Part shown: piece by piece, positions 11,170 to 21,886 of the stretch
Layout of the letters: every line of letters starts with the position of its first letter
Numbering within the stretch: the first letter of the stretch is position 1
NCBI RefSeq assembly: GCF_910592395.1
Contig: NC_088308.1
Location: 5,597,001-5,661,000 of the forward strand
Source of the DNA: Lineus longissimus
Lineage: Eukaryota > Nemertea > Pilidiophora > Heteronemertea > Lineidae
Length of the DNA: 64,000 nt
Direction of reading: 5' to 3'
The notes under the pieces: model-generated
What the model saw: the letters and a program-made list of their open reading frames with translations, nothing else
Told to the model about the DNA's origin: nothing
Databases searched by the model: none
Translations under genes and position numbers: made by a program

Positions 11170-11400
11170 CTTTAAGATTAAACGGGGGTGGGCTCTTTAT
11201 TCCCAGGCGCTCAGCGGCTGATTTGGTTTTGGGAGGAGGCACAGGCTTATGTTTTTTTGGCGGAGGTGCAGGCTTGTTCTTTGATTTAGGGCGCTCGAGC
11301 GAACGAGAGTCGACGTGATCCTGATGCAGGTATTTCTCGTAAGCCCTCGAGCTAGGCGATTTTTGATCGTTTTGTTGAGGTGGGAAGTCTTCTTCGTCGT
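11170..11400 (-). CDS. SORBS: SORBS exon: acidic start and polyproline stretch
   Basis: Residues 2937-3014. It starts DDEEDFPPQQNDQKSP. Near the middle is KPAPPPKKHKPVPPPKTK, two PxPPPK-type sites that fit class I/II SH3 ligands. It ends LGIKSPPPFNLK. The frame is set by the splice phases at both ends (phase 1-1); the longer open frame that overlaps it is a shadow. Acceptor gtctatacacag, donor AAAG|gtatac. Confidence 0.85.
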
Positions 11401-13393
11401 CTGTGTATAGACATGCACAAATTTTAATTAAGACGAATCAAAATTTCACAAAAGTCGAGATTTAACAATTGAAGTTTCTGACTAGGGGCATAAAGTGAAA
11501 ATGTGCCATGCTTATAGTTTGAGGTACATTGTAATGTAAAACTTAACATATCCAAGATTTGAAGTTTTTCCAGCTTTTCCGTAACCTCAAGCTGGCGGAT
11601 AGACCATGTTGTAAAGGTCATATCCCTAAAAGAAAGTCATTACACATACAATGCTGTTCATTTCTTTGGATTAACTTTATATTGTCATTATGCTGACTGA
11701 CAGAACATTTATGCTACTTCAAAAAGCACATAGAAATGGACGCAAGTGGAAGCAGATGTAATGGCTATACAGGGCGGGGGAAAAAACGGTAAAGCACATC
11801 TTAATTCAAAAACTCTAATAGTACCTATCGATGGAGAATATTTCTAGAACAATATAAGATTGATGGAAATATGGCAGTCGATTTATTTTGGCTCACCCCA
11901 TATAATATTGAACTTATCACATTTTCAATCGCAGTATACAAAATAACCCAAATCTATAACCCCCCCCCCCAAAAAAAGAAGTTTGTTATCAAAATTTTCA
12001 CATTTCCACTTTAAAGCCCTGATGAAAAAGTTCCAATGTTAATTAGAGAGTTCAAGGTCAACCTGGAATCAAGGGAAAATAATGGTTTAACATGAATGCA
12101 GTAATAAAGGTCCAGTACACCTCTGTTTGTTCTTTGACCCATCTGTACATTCAATGTACAGGGTCACCTGCCTACTGTATGTGCTGCTCGATCAGCTGTG
12201 ATCTGATGTTAAACTTGTTTGTTCCAAAAACAACGGGCCTGTTTTTTCTCTCTTGTACAGTTAGGTTATGTTTTTGAACTTGTAATGGTCTGTTGTTTAA
12301 TGGGTGTACTGAACCTTTAATGAGATGGTGAACAAAAAGCATTTGGACATAACGTGTGAACTAGTGTTTAAATCAGTGCCAAGGCCAAGTTCACATAGAA
12401 GTTCACTTCGACTTTTCAAAATCAGATTTCAAAATTCACTAGTGAACAGAACAAAGTACAATGCAACAAGTAATTTCTTAAAGTGTGGGCTGCAAGATAT
12501 TCACGTGTTCTGTTTCTTGGCTCACGTGTGATTCGATTCAAAGGAATGAACGTGCTCATCCACTATGATGGAAGAAGGTGAAGTAAAACATGACGCGTGA
12601 AAAGTGAACAACTTCTATGTATACTCAGTTATGCTGACAAACCAGACTATACTGTAAACCAGGAAATATGCGTGGCTAATGGCTTTCAGCATCCCAATAG
12701 GCGGCACTGAGTTTCAACAGGGTATGCGTCAAAACTGGGACAAAATTGATGTCATGTGTCAAAACAATGCTATACCCTCGTGATACATGCAGTCAGAGCA
12801 GCGTAGTTTTGCTTGTATTAACCATAGTTCGTGTTTTTGTGAAGTCACATAATGGTCAGAATGCAAAATCAAAGCTACGCCAAAGTTGCCATGAGAGTTT
12901 CTTTCTTGCAGTGTTTTCTTTTTGCAAGTTTCCTAGTCACGAAAAATGCGAAACAAAAACACAGACAAAAATCTAAGTTTACAGTATCTGGCAGCGAGCA
13001 CTGCTAACCATGCACACTGACAGAATGAGCTGCTTTGGCAAAGCTCTGGTTCTGACCAGGCTATTACCAAGCTTACCTCATCTACTGGCAGAACATAGAT
13101 AAACAAGACCACTCTATGAGGAATAGAGCAAATTTCACACATTGTATTCCAATAAAGCACACATTACAGTTTGATACTATTTGGTACTGCGCACCCCTGG
13201 CCAAAGCGGCATCAAAGCTGCATTAAATTTTGTTTACTAAATCAAATCAGTACACCACTCTTTGTCAAAACCTTTGTCATTAGTAGAGTTTGATCAAGCA
13301 TCCTTTCAGCAATGAAAACTGGAACTCGGGTCTAAAGGTTCGTTTTTGCCCTTCTTTTTAGAACCACTAGCTTCGGTTAATAGGAGTGCATTT

Positions 13394-13519
13394 TAAAGGG
13401 AAATTCTCACAAAAACTACATGAGGGGCAGCCAAATCACAAATTAGGGCCAATTTCTCGGGATTTCAAAATGACAGGACCACTTATTTTTCCGCAGTTTT
13501 TTGTGAGAAGTCGCCTTTA
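13394..13519. mobile_element. Small MITE-like element, 126 bp
   Basis: The left end taaagggaaattctcacaaa and the right end, read on the other strand as taaaggcgacttctcacaaa, form 25-30-bp terminal inverted repeats with a few mismatches. The flanks are AT-rich and no target duplication is clear. It is too short to code for anything. Confidence 0.5.
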
Positions 13520-13996
13520 ATATGGATACATACAAACATTACAATAAAACAGTGGTCGTCATGGTACTAAATGGATCAAGACGGAACGTGTCAATGAACG
13601 CATGAATGCGGAAATCAAAGACATTTACGCGAATGATGCCTCTTGAAGTTTTTGGTTGTGATCTGAACACGAAGAGGAGGTGCTGGAAAAAGATAAGATT
13701 ATCCTAACGAATATACAATAAAAAGAGGCCCGTGGGCCCACCACTCAGCTGATAGGTGAATGTGAGCAAAACGACAGAAATACACTCAATAATACGTAAA
13801 TTACAGTTCAAGACATTGAACACATGAATCAGAGAATACAGAAAACATCCTTGCTGGGGAATTGATTGTTCTGTCTGCATTTGATCAGTGATACAGTCTG
13901 TAACTGCTCAAATATCGACATCATTCTTAAAACATTAGGTCACGTATTCTACCTCAGTTGATTCCTGATGGTAAGCAACTGCTGATCTACCACAAA

Positions 13997-14219
13997 TGTG
14001 ACCCGCTCTACCAAAACTAGGCGCTTGTCGCATCTGAACTTGACAGGTTGATACGGACTTGTTGTTCATTTCCCTATTGTAGACCTTTTGTGAAATCTAT
14101 TACAAACTGATTTGGTCACATTCAACAAAAGGTCTACAATAGGGAAATGAACAACAAGTCCGTATCAACCTGTCAAGTTCAGATGCGACAAGCGCCTAGT
14201 TTTGGTAGAGCGAGTCACA
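13997..14219. mobile_element. Foldback element, 95-bp arms and 33-bp loop
   Basis: Positions 13997-14091 and 14125-14219 are reverse complements over 95 bp with a single mismatch, around a 33-bp spacer. The arms include ctaccaaaactaggcgcttg and the matching sequence on the right. Such a near-perfect hairpin is typical of foldback or MITE insertions and is probably recent. A cacaaatg word overlaps both outer ends (13991 and 14216), so the target duplication is ambiguous. Confidence 0.85.
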
Positions 14220-16285
14220 AATGCTAACGATGAATTATTCTGTTGGCCCTCTACCACCTTCTTTCACCCCTAAACCTAAGCACAAAAGTTTAAAGACAAA
14301 TAAAATTCTATATCTAAGGTGTGGTAGACTTGAAATTAACACAGCACTGTTGGGTCCCTGTACTACTCAGGATTGTTGGGTGGAGCTCCAATGCTGCCCA
14401 AAACCTTCAGCTAAATTACGCTGAAATTACCTCAGGTGGGCTACATTTTAGCTCCATCGTCCCAGTCTTGCTATCAGGACAGAGACCCGGCAGTGCAGTG
14501 TTATTCCTTCAATGAATTTGGTAGAAAAAGTATCCCAAAGTATCCAAGTTCCCATCAGGAGCAAAGTAAGTCAAAGTTAAAGAGAAAACGAAAACTTGAA
14601 AAAAGATATAGAACTGCAACAGTAGCAAGATGAATGGAAACAAAATGAAGTGAGGGTGAACAAGGTGGTGATATGACTGACTTTGTGCAAATGTAGACCG
14701 GTAAAATTGATGTAATACATTTAAGTTTCAATATTTCTAAAAAGACCTAGTTCCAATATTTCAACTAGTTCCTAGTATCGCTTCTAATAATTCAACTAGT
14801 CAACGGTAGTAAACGCAATTATGGAACTATCACATAAAACCAACTCTAAATATTCGTCAATAAAAAAGCTCTCGTTCGAAAAATTCATCTGCCCCAAGAG
14901 AAACAGAAAGCATTGATTCCAATATTTCGTCTCAATCAACAGCCGGAGGTATTCAAGATCGGCCAGTGGTATTATGGATATTGTTGGTTTATTTGCGAGA
15001 CCTCAGATAACGATCTTATTCAACGTGTCTCCTCATTGTAAGGACATAAATGGCAGCTTTTGAATGGACATGAGGGCTGGGATGAGTGGACACTTTATGC
15101 TGTGTCACTGAGGCAGATCCAAGGGTGGGGGGCACCAGACGAACACCCCCTCCCCCTTATTCATGAAAATCTTTGAATTTGACAAGGAAACTTTGAGACA
15201 CATCAGACATTTTGATGACAAATGCAGAGCCCCCTCTTTTTCTGTCTCCCGGATCCACCCGTCATTCAAAACTATAAATAAAAATGGATTTTAAACAGTC
15301 CCAAGATGTGAAACTGTTTTAGGTTTTGCAGGACTTTTATAATGATGTAGGAAGAAGAGATTCAGCAGTGCTTAAACTAAACCAGAGACCACAAGAGCTT
15401 GGCTTGACCCTCCCTATGAGAAGGGATATCCCAAAATCGATATTTTTTACGCAGGGAGAACCTTTGCGAAATTGGATTGCAAAGATAAACTTTCAATTGA
15501 CGACTGAAAAATGTCATTCTCTAATATGTCAAACTACTGGAGTTGAAGTATTACATCATTATATCAAACATGCCTAAACTTGGAAAAGATGAAATCCATT
15601 CCATTGGAACTACGTAAACCAAAAATAAGAACAAATGCAGCACTGCTACGCGACATCATGGGAGCAGTGCTCTTATCTGGTAAGGGTATCTGAGCCAAAA
15701 TTATTCTATGTTAATATCCTGGAGAAATTTTGTCTTTAACTTTTACTAGGAAGTTCAATTAAAGGTTCAAACAAGTAAGGTTCTCTGTACATGTTCGGTA
15801 TGCAGTATTTATGCAAGGTCCTTGGATTGGAAGGAACTACAGCATGGAGTTGTAGTTTCAAGAAATCAAAGCCGTGAAGCTGGGTCTGTGAATATGGTGA
15901 CAACACAACGAAAAGCCGATAAAGCAAAAGCAGGCAAATGACCATTGGAGACGAGATTCTGGACAATTTAACTTTCGCAATACAGTCTTGCACGTGAAAG
16001 GTCAATCCTGTGTTTTACAAGATATTAAAAGAGAAGCAGCACTTTGTCTGCCGAAATCCCCTTCCCGTCTTCATACAGAATATATATTAAGAACTAAGGA
16101 AAAAAACATGTGAACATGAAACTGAAATGGTTACTTGAAAATGTATCAGGCCCCTACAGCATTTTGAGTTCTTAACAAAGTTTCAAATGTTGGCGGTCTC
16201 CGATGGTCATTCACAAAGTAGAGCACATTGACGTAGAAGCAAATGAAACCACACCAATTGAATTAGAATTGAAATGCTATAGCAC

Positions 16286-19200
16286 CTTCTGGAGGCCCGG
16301 ATTTGTTAGACGCGTTCACATAATGATGCCTCTGATCCCTAGGCGGCGCCACTGCATTGTTCTCACGATTGTATATCGGTCGTCTGGCTTTCGGGACTCC
16401 GGCAGTGTGATACTGTTTTGTGATGACTTGTGTGGTAGCAGATTCGTAAGGCTGTTTCAGATTCATATCTGCGCTGTCAGGAACACAATTTGGCCACACT
16501 GTCTCATAATTCTGCTCCCTATGACCATTTTTATAAGAGTTAGAATGACTCGGACTGAGCTTCCCCAAGTCAGGCGCAGACTTATAATTCTGAACATGCC
16601 CCCTGTGAAATGTTCCATCATCACCATATGTGTGACGCATATCCGCAAGATCACCTGAAACTGTTCGTGGCAACTGCATGCGGGAGTTATCAAATTCATC
16701 ATCATCACCATATTTTTGTCTGATCTGATGCAAATCTCCTGATATTGTCCGGGTCATCGCATACTTTGGAGTCACTTCCTCAAACCTCGCCTTCATTGCC
16801 ACTCGGGGCTGCGAAATGTCATCGTTTTTGTAATTGTTCAACTGGCGTTCGGATTTGGATCTCAATCTGTCCGGTTTATACTCTATGTTACTAAGGATAT
16901 CTGGATCAGACTGAGCTTTTTTCATTCCTGGGTCACGGTTTGTTTCAAACGCGTTTTTCATCTGTCTGACAGATGGTGGTTTCTCAATGCTCAATTCCTG
17001 ACTGCTACCGTTTATGACAAGAGTGTCACTGCTGCTCGTCATCGACTGTTGCAAATCTGCTGCATTCCACTTTTTCAATTTTCCATACTCGTCGTCTGCA
17101 TCATTCTCATTCAAACCCGACATAACACCCGACCAATTCTTCAACCGACCATAATCAGGATTTTTCAATCCGTCATGAGCAGAAACGTCCGACGTTGAAG
17201 CAGCTCGATGCTGAAAACGTGGATGTGGATCTTGTCCATCACCCTGTTCATTTTGCACACCCCGTTGTGGACCTCTCATCATCTGCTCTTGTTTACCATC
17301 TCGCCTACCCACATCCACGTTGTTGTATGGGGTGCCATCACAACTAGGATTTCTGTAAGATGCAAACTTCCCTTGGGCAAATTCATTGTTCTCTGCTAAT
17401 TTCCTAAAGTCTTTGACACTGAAGGATGCAATGCTGTTCTGTGTCTGGTTGATATCATCCGTGCTCGCACGAGGGGAGAGGTTATTAGGTGTGGATGACA
17501 TGAGGGGTTCAGAGTTAGTAATTACAATGGGCGGTACAACAGGTTGGGAGGGAAGCGGATACTGATCCTTGACTGGCTTACCGCGTTGAAGAGTCTGGTA
17601 GTAAGCATCGTGTGACTTTTCAATGGCATTCTGTATCACATGATGTGGCCGTGAAGTTGGGCTTCTACGGTTTAATGACGCATTAACCACTCCAGGCGCT
17701 CCAAACCTTGGGCTAGGAGCTCTCCCTGCCATTACGTTGCCTCGGGGTGGCTTTACAGGATTGGGGTCATACCTCTGGTAGCTTGGACCAGATGAGTCTT
17801 TCTTCGGCACGACATATGGAGATACAGTTTGAGATTTAGGGCTTGAACTCCCTTCAGGATTTGGCCGATTGGCAACCATTGAAGCTGGTGATCTTCCAAC
17901 AGAAGCGTTGACATTCTGCTGACCAGGTAGTTCGGACTCCCTTCCTTCAAATGGCTTTCTCCACTGGGCATTTTGAGATGTTTGGGCTCTTGAATCACCA
18001 CCAATTGCATGCAACTTGCTATCATCACTATTGTTCCCATTTCTGTGTTTACTCAAATTCGAAATCTGCGGCTGAGAATCATCTTGTGCTAACCTTGGCC
18101 ACGTCTTACTCTCCTGCATCTTCCTGTCTCTAATCTCATGATAATTTGGACTTTCATCCTTCTCAATCTGTTTCTGATTCTCTAAATCCTCCCAGAACTG
18201 TTTCCGTAAGGCGACATCCAGCTTTGCCTTCTCATTAGCATCAATCTGGTCATCAATGTTTGGCTGTAAAATGCTTGGCAAGGCATTGCGGGAATCAAAA
18301 GCAGGCTTAGGAGGCGATAAGCTGTGGTCAGGCGAAGAAGAAATAACAAATGACTTAGGAGATGACGTACTTTGATCCAACGACTTCCCTGATGAACTTC
18401 TGTTCGGAGATAAATCTCTCTCTGGTTTCGGTGTTGAATAGTTTGGCTGCCTTGAAGTATAACCCGCAATGACAAACTTAGGATGCGCTTCATTCGACTT
18501 TAGAGCATCTCTCCCATCTGAAGGATAGCGTAGATCAAGATTCTCTATCTTTGGCTCTTGTTTCCACTGGTTTGTTCTATTGCTAATCTCCGGTGCTGGT
18601 TTGAGAATGCCAGCGCCTTTCCCACCAGATGGTGCATGTCCATCATGTTTTGAAGGTGTCACACCATCGGGTGGTGAGGAAAATGTTTGTGACACAGACT
18701 TTGGAATGCTCACTTCCTCAACTGGCCTTCTGTACATATAAGGTTGTTGAGGGGTTCGATGCGAACTTGAATGATTCCGCTTAGATTCATTGTTATTTCC
18801 ACTAGTATTGGGTGTGATAGTTTCTCTTTGCTGGGACACTGATTTGAAGCTATTGTCAACAGCTCTGGGTGATATCTGAGGTGACCCACCACTATGATTT
18901 TGTTCAAAAAAATCTCTTGGTGAAACAGAAGAGTCACTTTTGTCATGGTTATCTGAGAATGGCAAGTCTTTACTTGGAACACTTTCATATGCTTTAGCTT
19001 TCGCCCGCGGCATTTCGTAACTATAAGAAGGCGAAAGACGGCTCTGGTAACTTTTAAACGGCAAATCCTCTCTACTTTCAGATTTCTTTTCCTTCACGTC
19101 TTTAGTGTCGCTGCCTTCTTGTTGATTTACATTAAATTCACGCTTCTTTCTTTCCGGAGATTTGAACTTTGAACTCTTGTAGGAGTCGGAATGATGCAGG

Positions 19201-21886
19201 GAAGTATTTTTAGGTTCGCTCTCAGCTTCGTCATCATGCGGTGCAGAGACTGACCGCACATGCAGAGGTTGCTGCTGGTCCTTTTGCTTAGCGGCCTGCA
19301 TCTTACTTGATACATACACTTCAAAGTCATCAACTGGTGCATCAGGTATATTAGCTCCGTATAGAGGGCGTGGTTTGGGCTTCTCCATGATATCGATATA
19401 CGATCCAGTGTGTGTTCCAGTGTACACTGGAGTACTTTGGATTGAGGAGTTTGAATTCCGCCTCGAACCACTCGACTGAAGCTTGATGAACTCCTGGAGT
19501 GAATGCTCCTTCTTAGCCTCTTCGTCCAAGTTTTTATACTTCTCACAAAGTCGCATGAACGACAAGTCACGCTTGAAATTTGGATTTTCTGAGTAGTCCT
19601 TTTTGAGCAGGCGTGTATTGAGAGGTTCGGATTCTTGCTCATATACTTTGACTAAATCTCCCAAAGACTTAGGTTTTCTCATCAAGCCCCATTCCCTCTC
19701 CGGCTGCCACTGCACATTTTCCAGATTTCCAAGATCAAACATGAACCCGTCCTTTTTCTGCGCCTCGTGAAGATCACCGTAGAGATCCTGAAGCTCTTCC
19801 AACTCATCTAATTTCATGCGCGACATTTCCTTTGCTTTTTCCGTCTTTTTGGACTTAATTCGACGCAAACTTGGCGTAAACGCTCGATCTCTCTGAACGT
19901 TTTTCTCAATTTCAGATATACGCTCCAAGGTACTGTAATATTTCTGCATGCTCATGAACTTCTCAGATTTTTCAGATGAGTGCAGGATGCCAGCAGTATA
20001 GGACTGGTAGGTTTGCGGGTCAATTCTCGACGAGCGTTCGCTACACTCGCTCACGGTGGCACCTCCTTTCTGCGCCATAGCAATACGAGAACGGTACAGG
20101 TCCATTCCAAGAGAATCGTAACTTGAATTCGGATTGAGATAATCAGCAGTACTGCTATCATTATCAATGTCAGGTCCACGTTTGGACCGGTTAGGTGACC
20201 TATCTCTTTTAATGTTTGATAAGGCACTATGTTTTTGAGAGGAATATTCCATTTTCTGAATTGGGGAATCCTGGTGAGTGGAATCGGGCCTTCTGTGTGG
20301 ACTGGGGAACTGGTAAGGTACTTTATCGGATGGAAGATTACGGGACGGTCGAATTTCTTTCATCACAGAATCTCTTTTGGACAGATGATCAGTATCTCTC
20401 AAAGACGGACTAGAACTTCGGATGGCACTTTTGGACGGCATTGTAATCGAAGGCCGATTCCACTCTCTATCATTCACACTTTTATCATTATAAGGCATAA
20501 CTTTGGATCGGACAGAGTTCTGTTGAACATTGGATTTTTCCCACTCCGGCTGTCTGTTGTCATTGTGCGGCTTTACCTTTGACTGAACAGTTTGTTCTGC
20601 CCCAGGCAATCCCTGGTCCACCTCATCGCCAAAATATGGCTTAACATGAGACTGGACTGCCACCTGTTGGGCACAAGGTTCCTCCTCGGCATCTTTCTCC
20701 ACTGAAATCGAACGCTCATGATCGACAGCTTGCCAGTCATCTAGACTAATACCCAGCTGATAGCGTCGAGGACTCAAATGTTGGCTACTGTTATCAGAAG
20801 ATGGCGGAGCTTCACTATGATAACCAGACGATTCAACTGACGGATCCACAGATGCTAAACGTTTATAATGTGATTCAACCTTTTGACGATACGCTTCCCG
20901 CCAAGCTTTTGGCTCGGTTTCTGGTGGCCATAGTGCCTCATTAGAATCGAAATCTGAAAAGTCATGTGACTGCGGGTTGTATTTCCGTAGTAAGACTTGT
21001 ACCTCCGGACGTTTAAATTCGTCTTCAACACTAATATTCGAATCTGCCAAACTCCGCTCAGATTGAGACCTGTTTCGGTTGAGGTTTGGCTCATCACCGG
21101 ATGAAAACTGCAATATCTTACCTCTGATAGACTCCTTTGGGGTCTCTCTCTGACCGTAATCAAAACCACGACCTTTTGCATCCTTGTCTTTAGATTTATC
21201 CAACTGAGACATTCTCACGGTCACACCGTGCTGGCTACGTGGTTTCGCAGCCTCAAACTCTCTTAAATCCTTTTGACCCTGACCACGAGAGTTGACTTGC
21301 TTTTTAACACCACTGCCTCTATCTAACGCATCATCGCTAGCCCATTTTCTTGAATTGTCTTTCCCCCAGGTGTCTTTCTGACTGGACCTATACTCCATTA
21401 TATCCTGGACACCAGAATTTGAACTGTCGGCGTACAAAGAGGTAAGCACTGTATCAAAAACAGATGGATCACTCCCAAATTCAGCCTTCAGAAATGAAAA
21501 GTTATCTGTGTCATTTCGCCTAGTGGGAACGGGAAGACACCTTTTTCCAACAATATATCCATTTTTTCCAGAATGTCTTGGACTGCTTTTCTGTTTTGGC
21601 AAACTGTTATATTCCCGAATCGATTCATCTATTGGACACAAAAGTTTGTCATTTTGACTTGCAAAACTCGGCACCGAAATTGATTTCGTTAGATTTGAAT
21701 TTGAACCGAAACTATTATGGTATGGACTGTACTTTTTGCGCGGCTCAATGCAGATATGATTATGACAATGAATCACGTGTCTGTCAGTTATGTCACGTGT
21801 AAGAAAACCATGCAAATTTCTGGCTTTTTGGTTAGAATCTTTCTGATGTGTGGTATCGTGACCACGTCTCGTACGGTCATGCAAAT
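16286..21886 (-). CDS. SORBS: SORBS giant exon, 1,866 codons, disordered
   Basis: Residues 1070-2937 in one open frame of 5,601 bases, phase 1-1. It is Ser/Pro/Asn/Gln/Asp-rich and mostly disordered, with many basic-Ser-Pro phospho-sites. A more ordered block lies at plus 19480-19950 (residues about 1715-1872): SEIEKN, a basic stretch, LDELEELQDLYGDLHEAQKK, then a KPKSLGDLVKVYEQE-type segment. Internal repeats: RTISGDL/RTVSGDL each followed by a YGDD (plus 16630-16760); DYGRLKNW and EYGKLKKW (17060-17160); VKPYFGD, VKPHNDN and VMPYNDK (20500-20660). Vertebrate SORBS genes have no exon of this size in my knowledge. Acceptor ctattttgcag is good. The donor AAG|gtgcta is weak, and reading on gives GAIAFQF and a stop. 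Confidence 0.92.

Larger units (their letters stand above)
11401..16285 (-). other. SORBS intron, 4.9 kb, with small mobile elements
   Basis: This intron holds a perfect foldback (13997-14219), a small terminal-inverted-repeat element (13394-13519), a run of 13 C followed by A (near 11961), and an imperfect ggatcc-bearing repeat near 15113-15260. I found no exon of matching phase. Confidence 0.6.

Noticed and set aside
16203-16658. Plus-strand open frame of 151 codons
   Set aside because: It lies opposite the giant SORBS exon, whose minus-strand frame is far longer and spliced in phase; composition is that of an antisense shadow.
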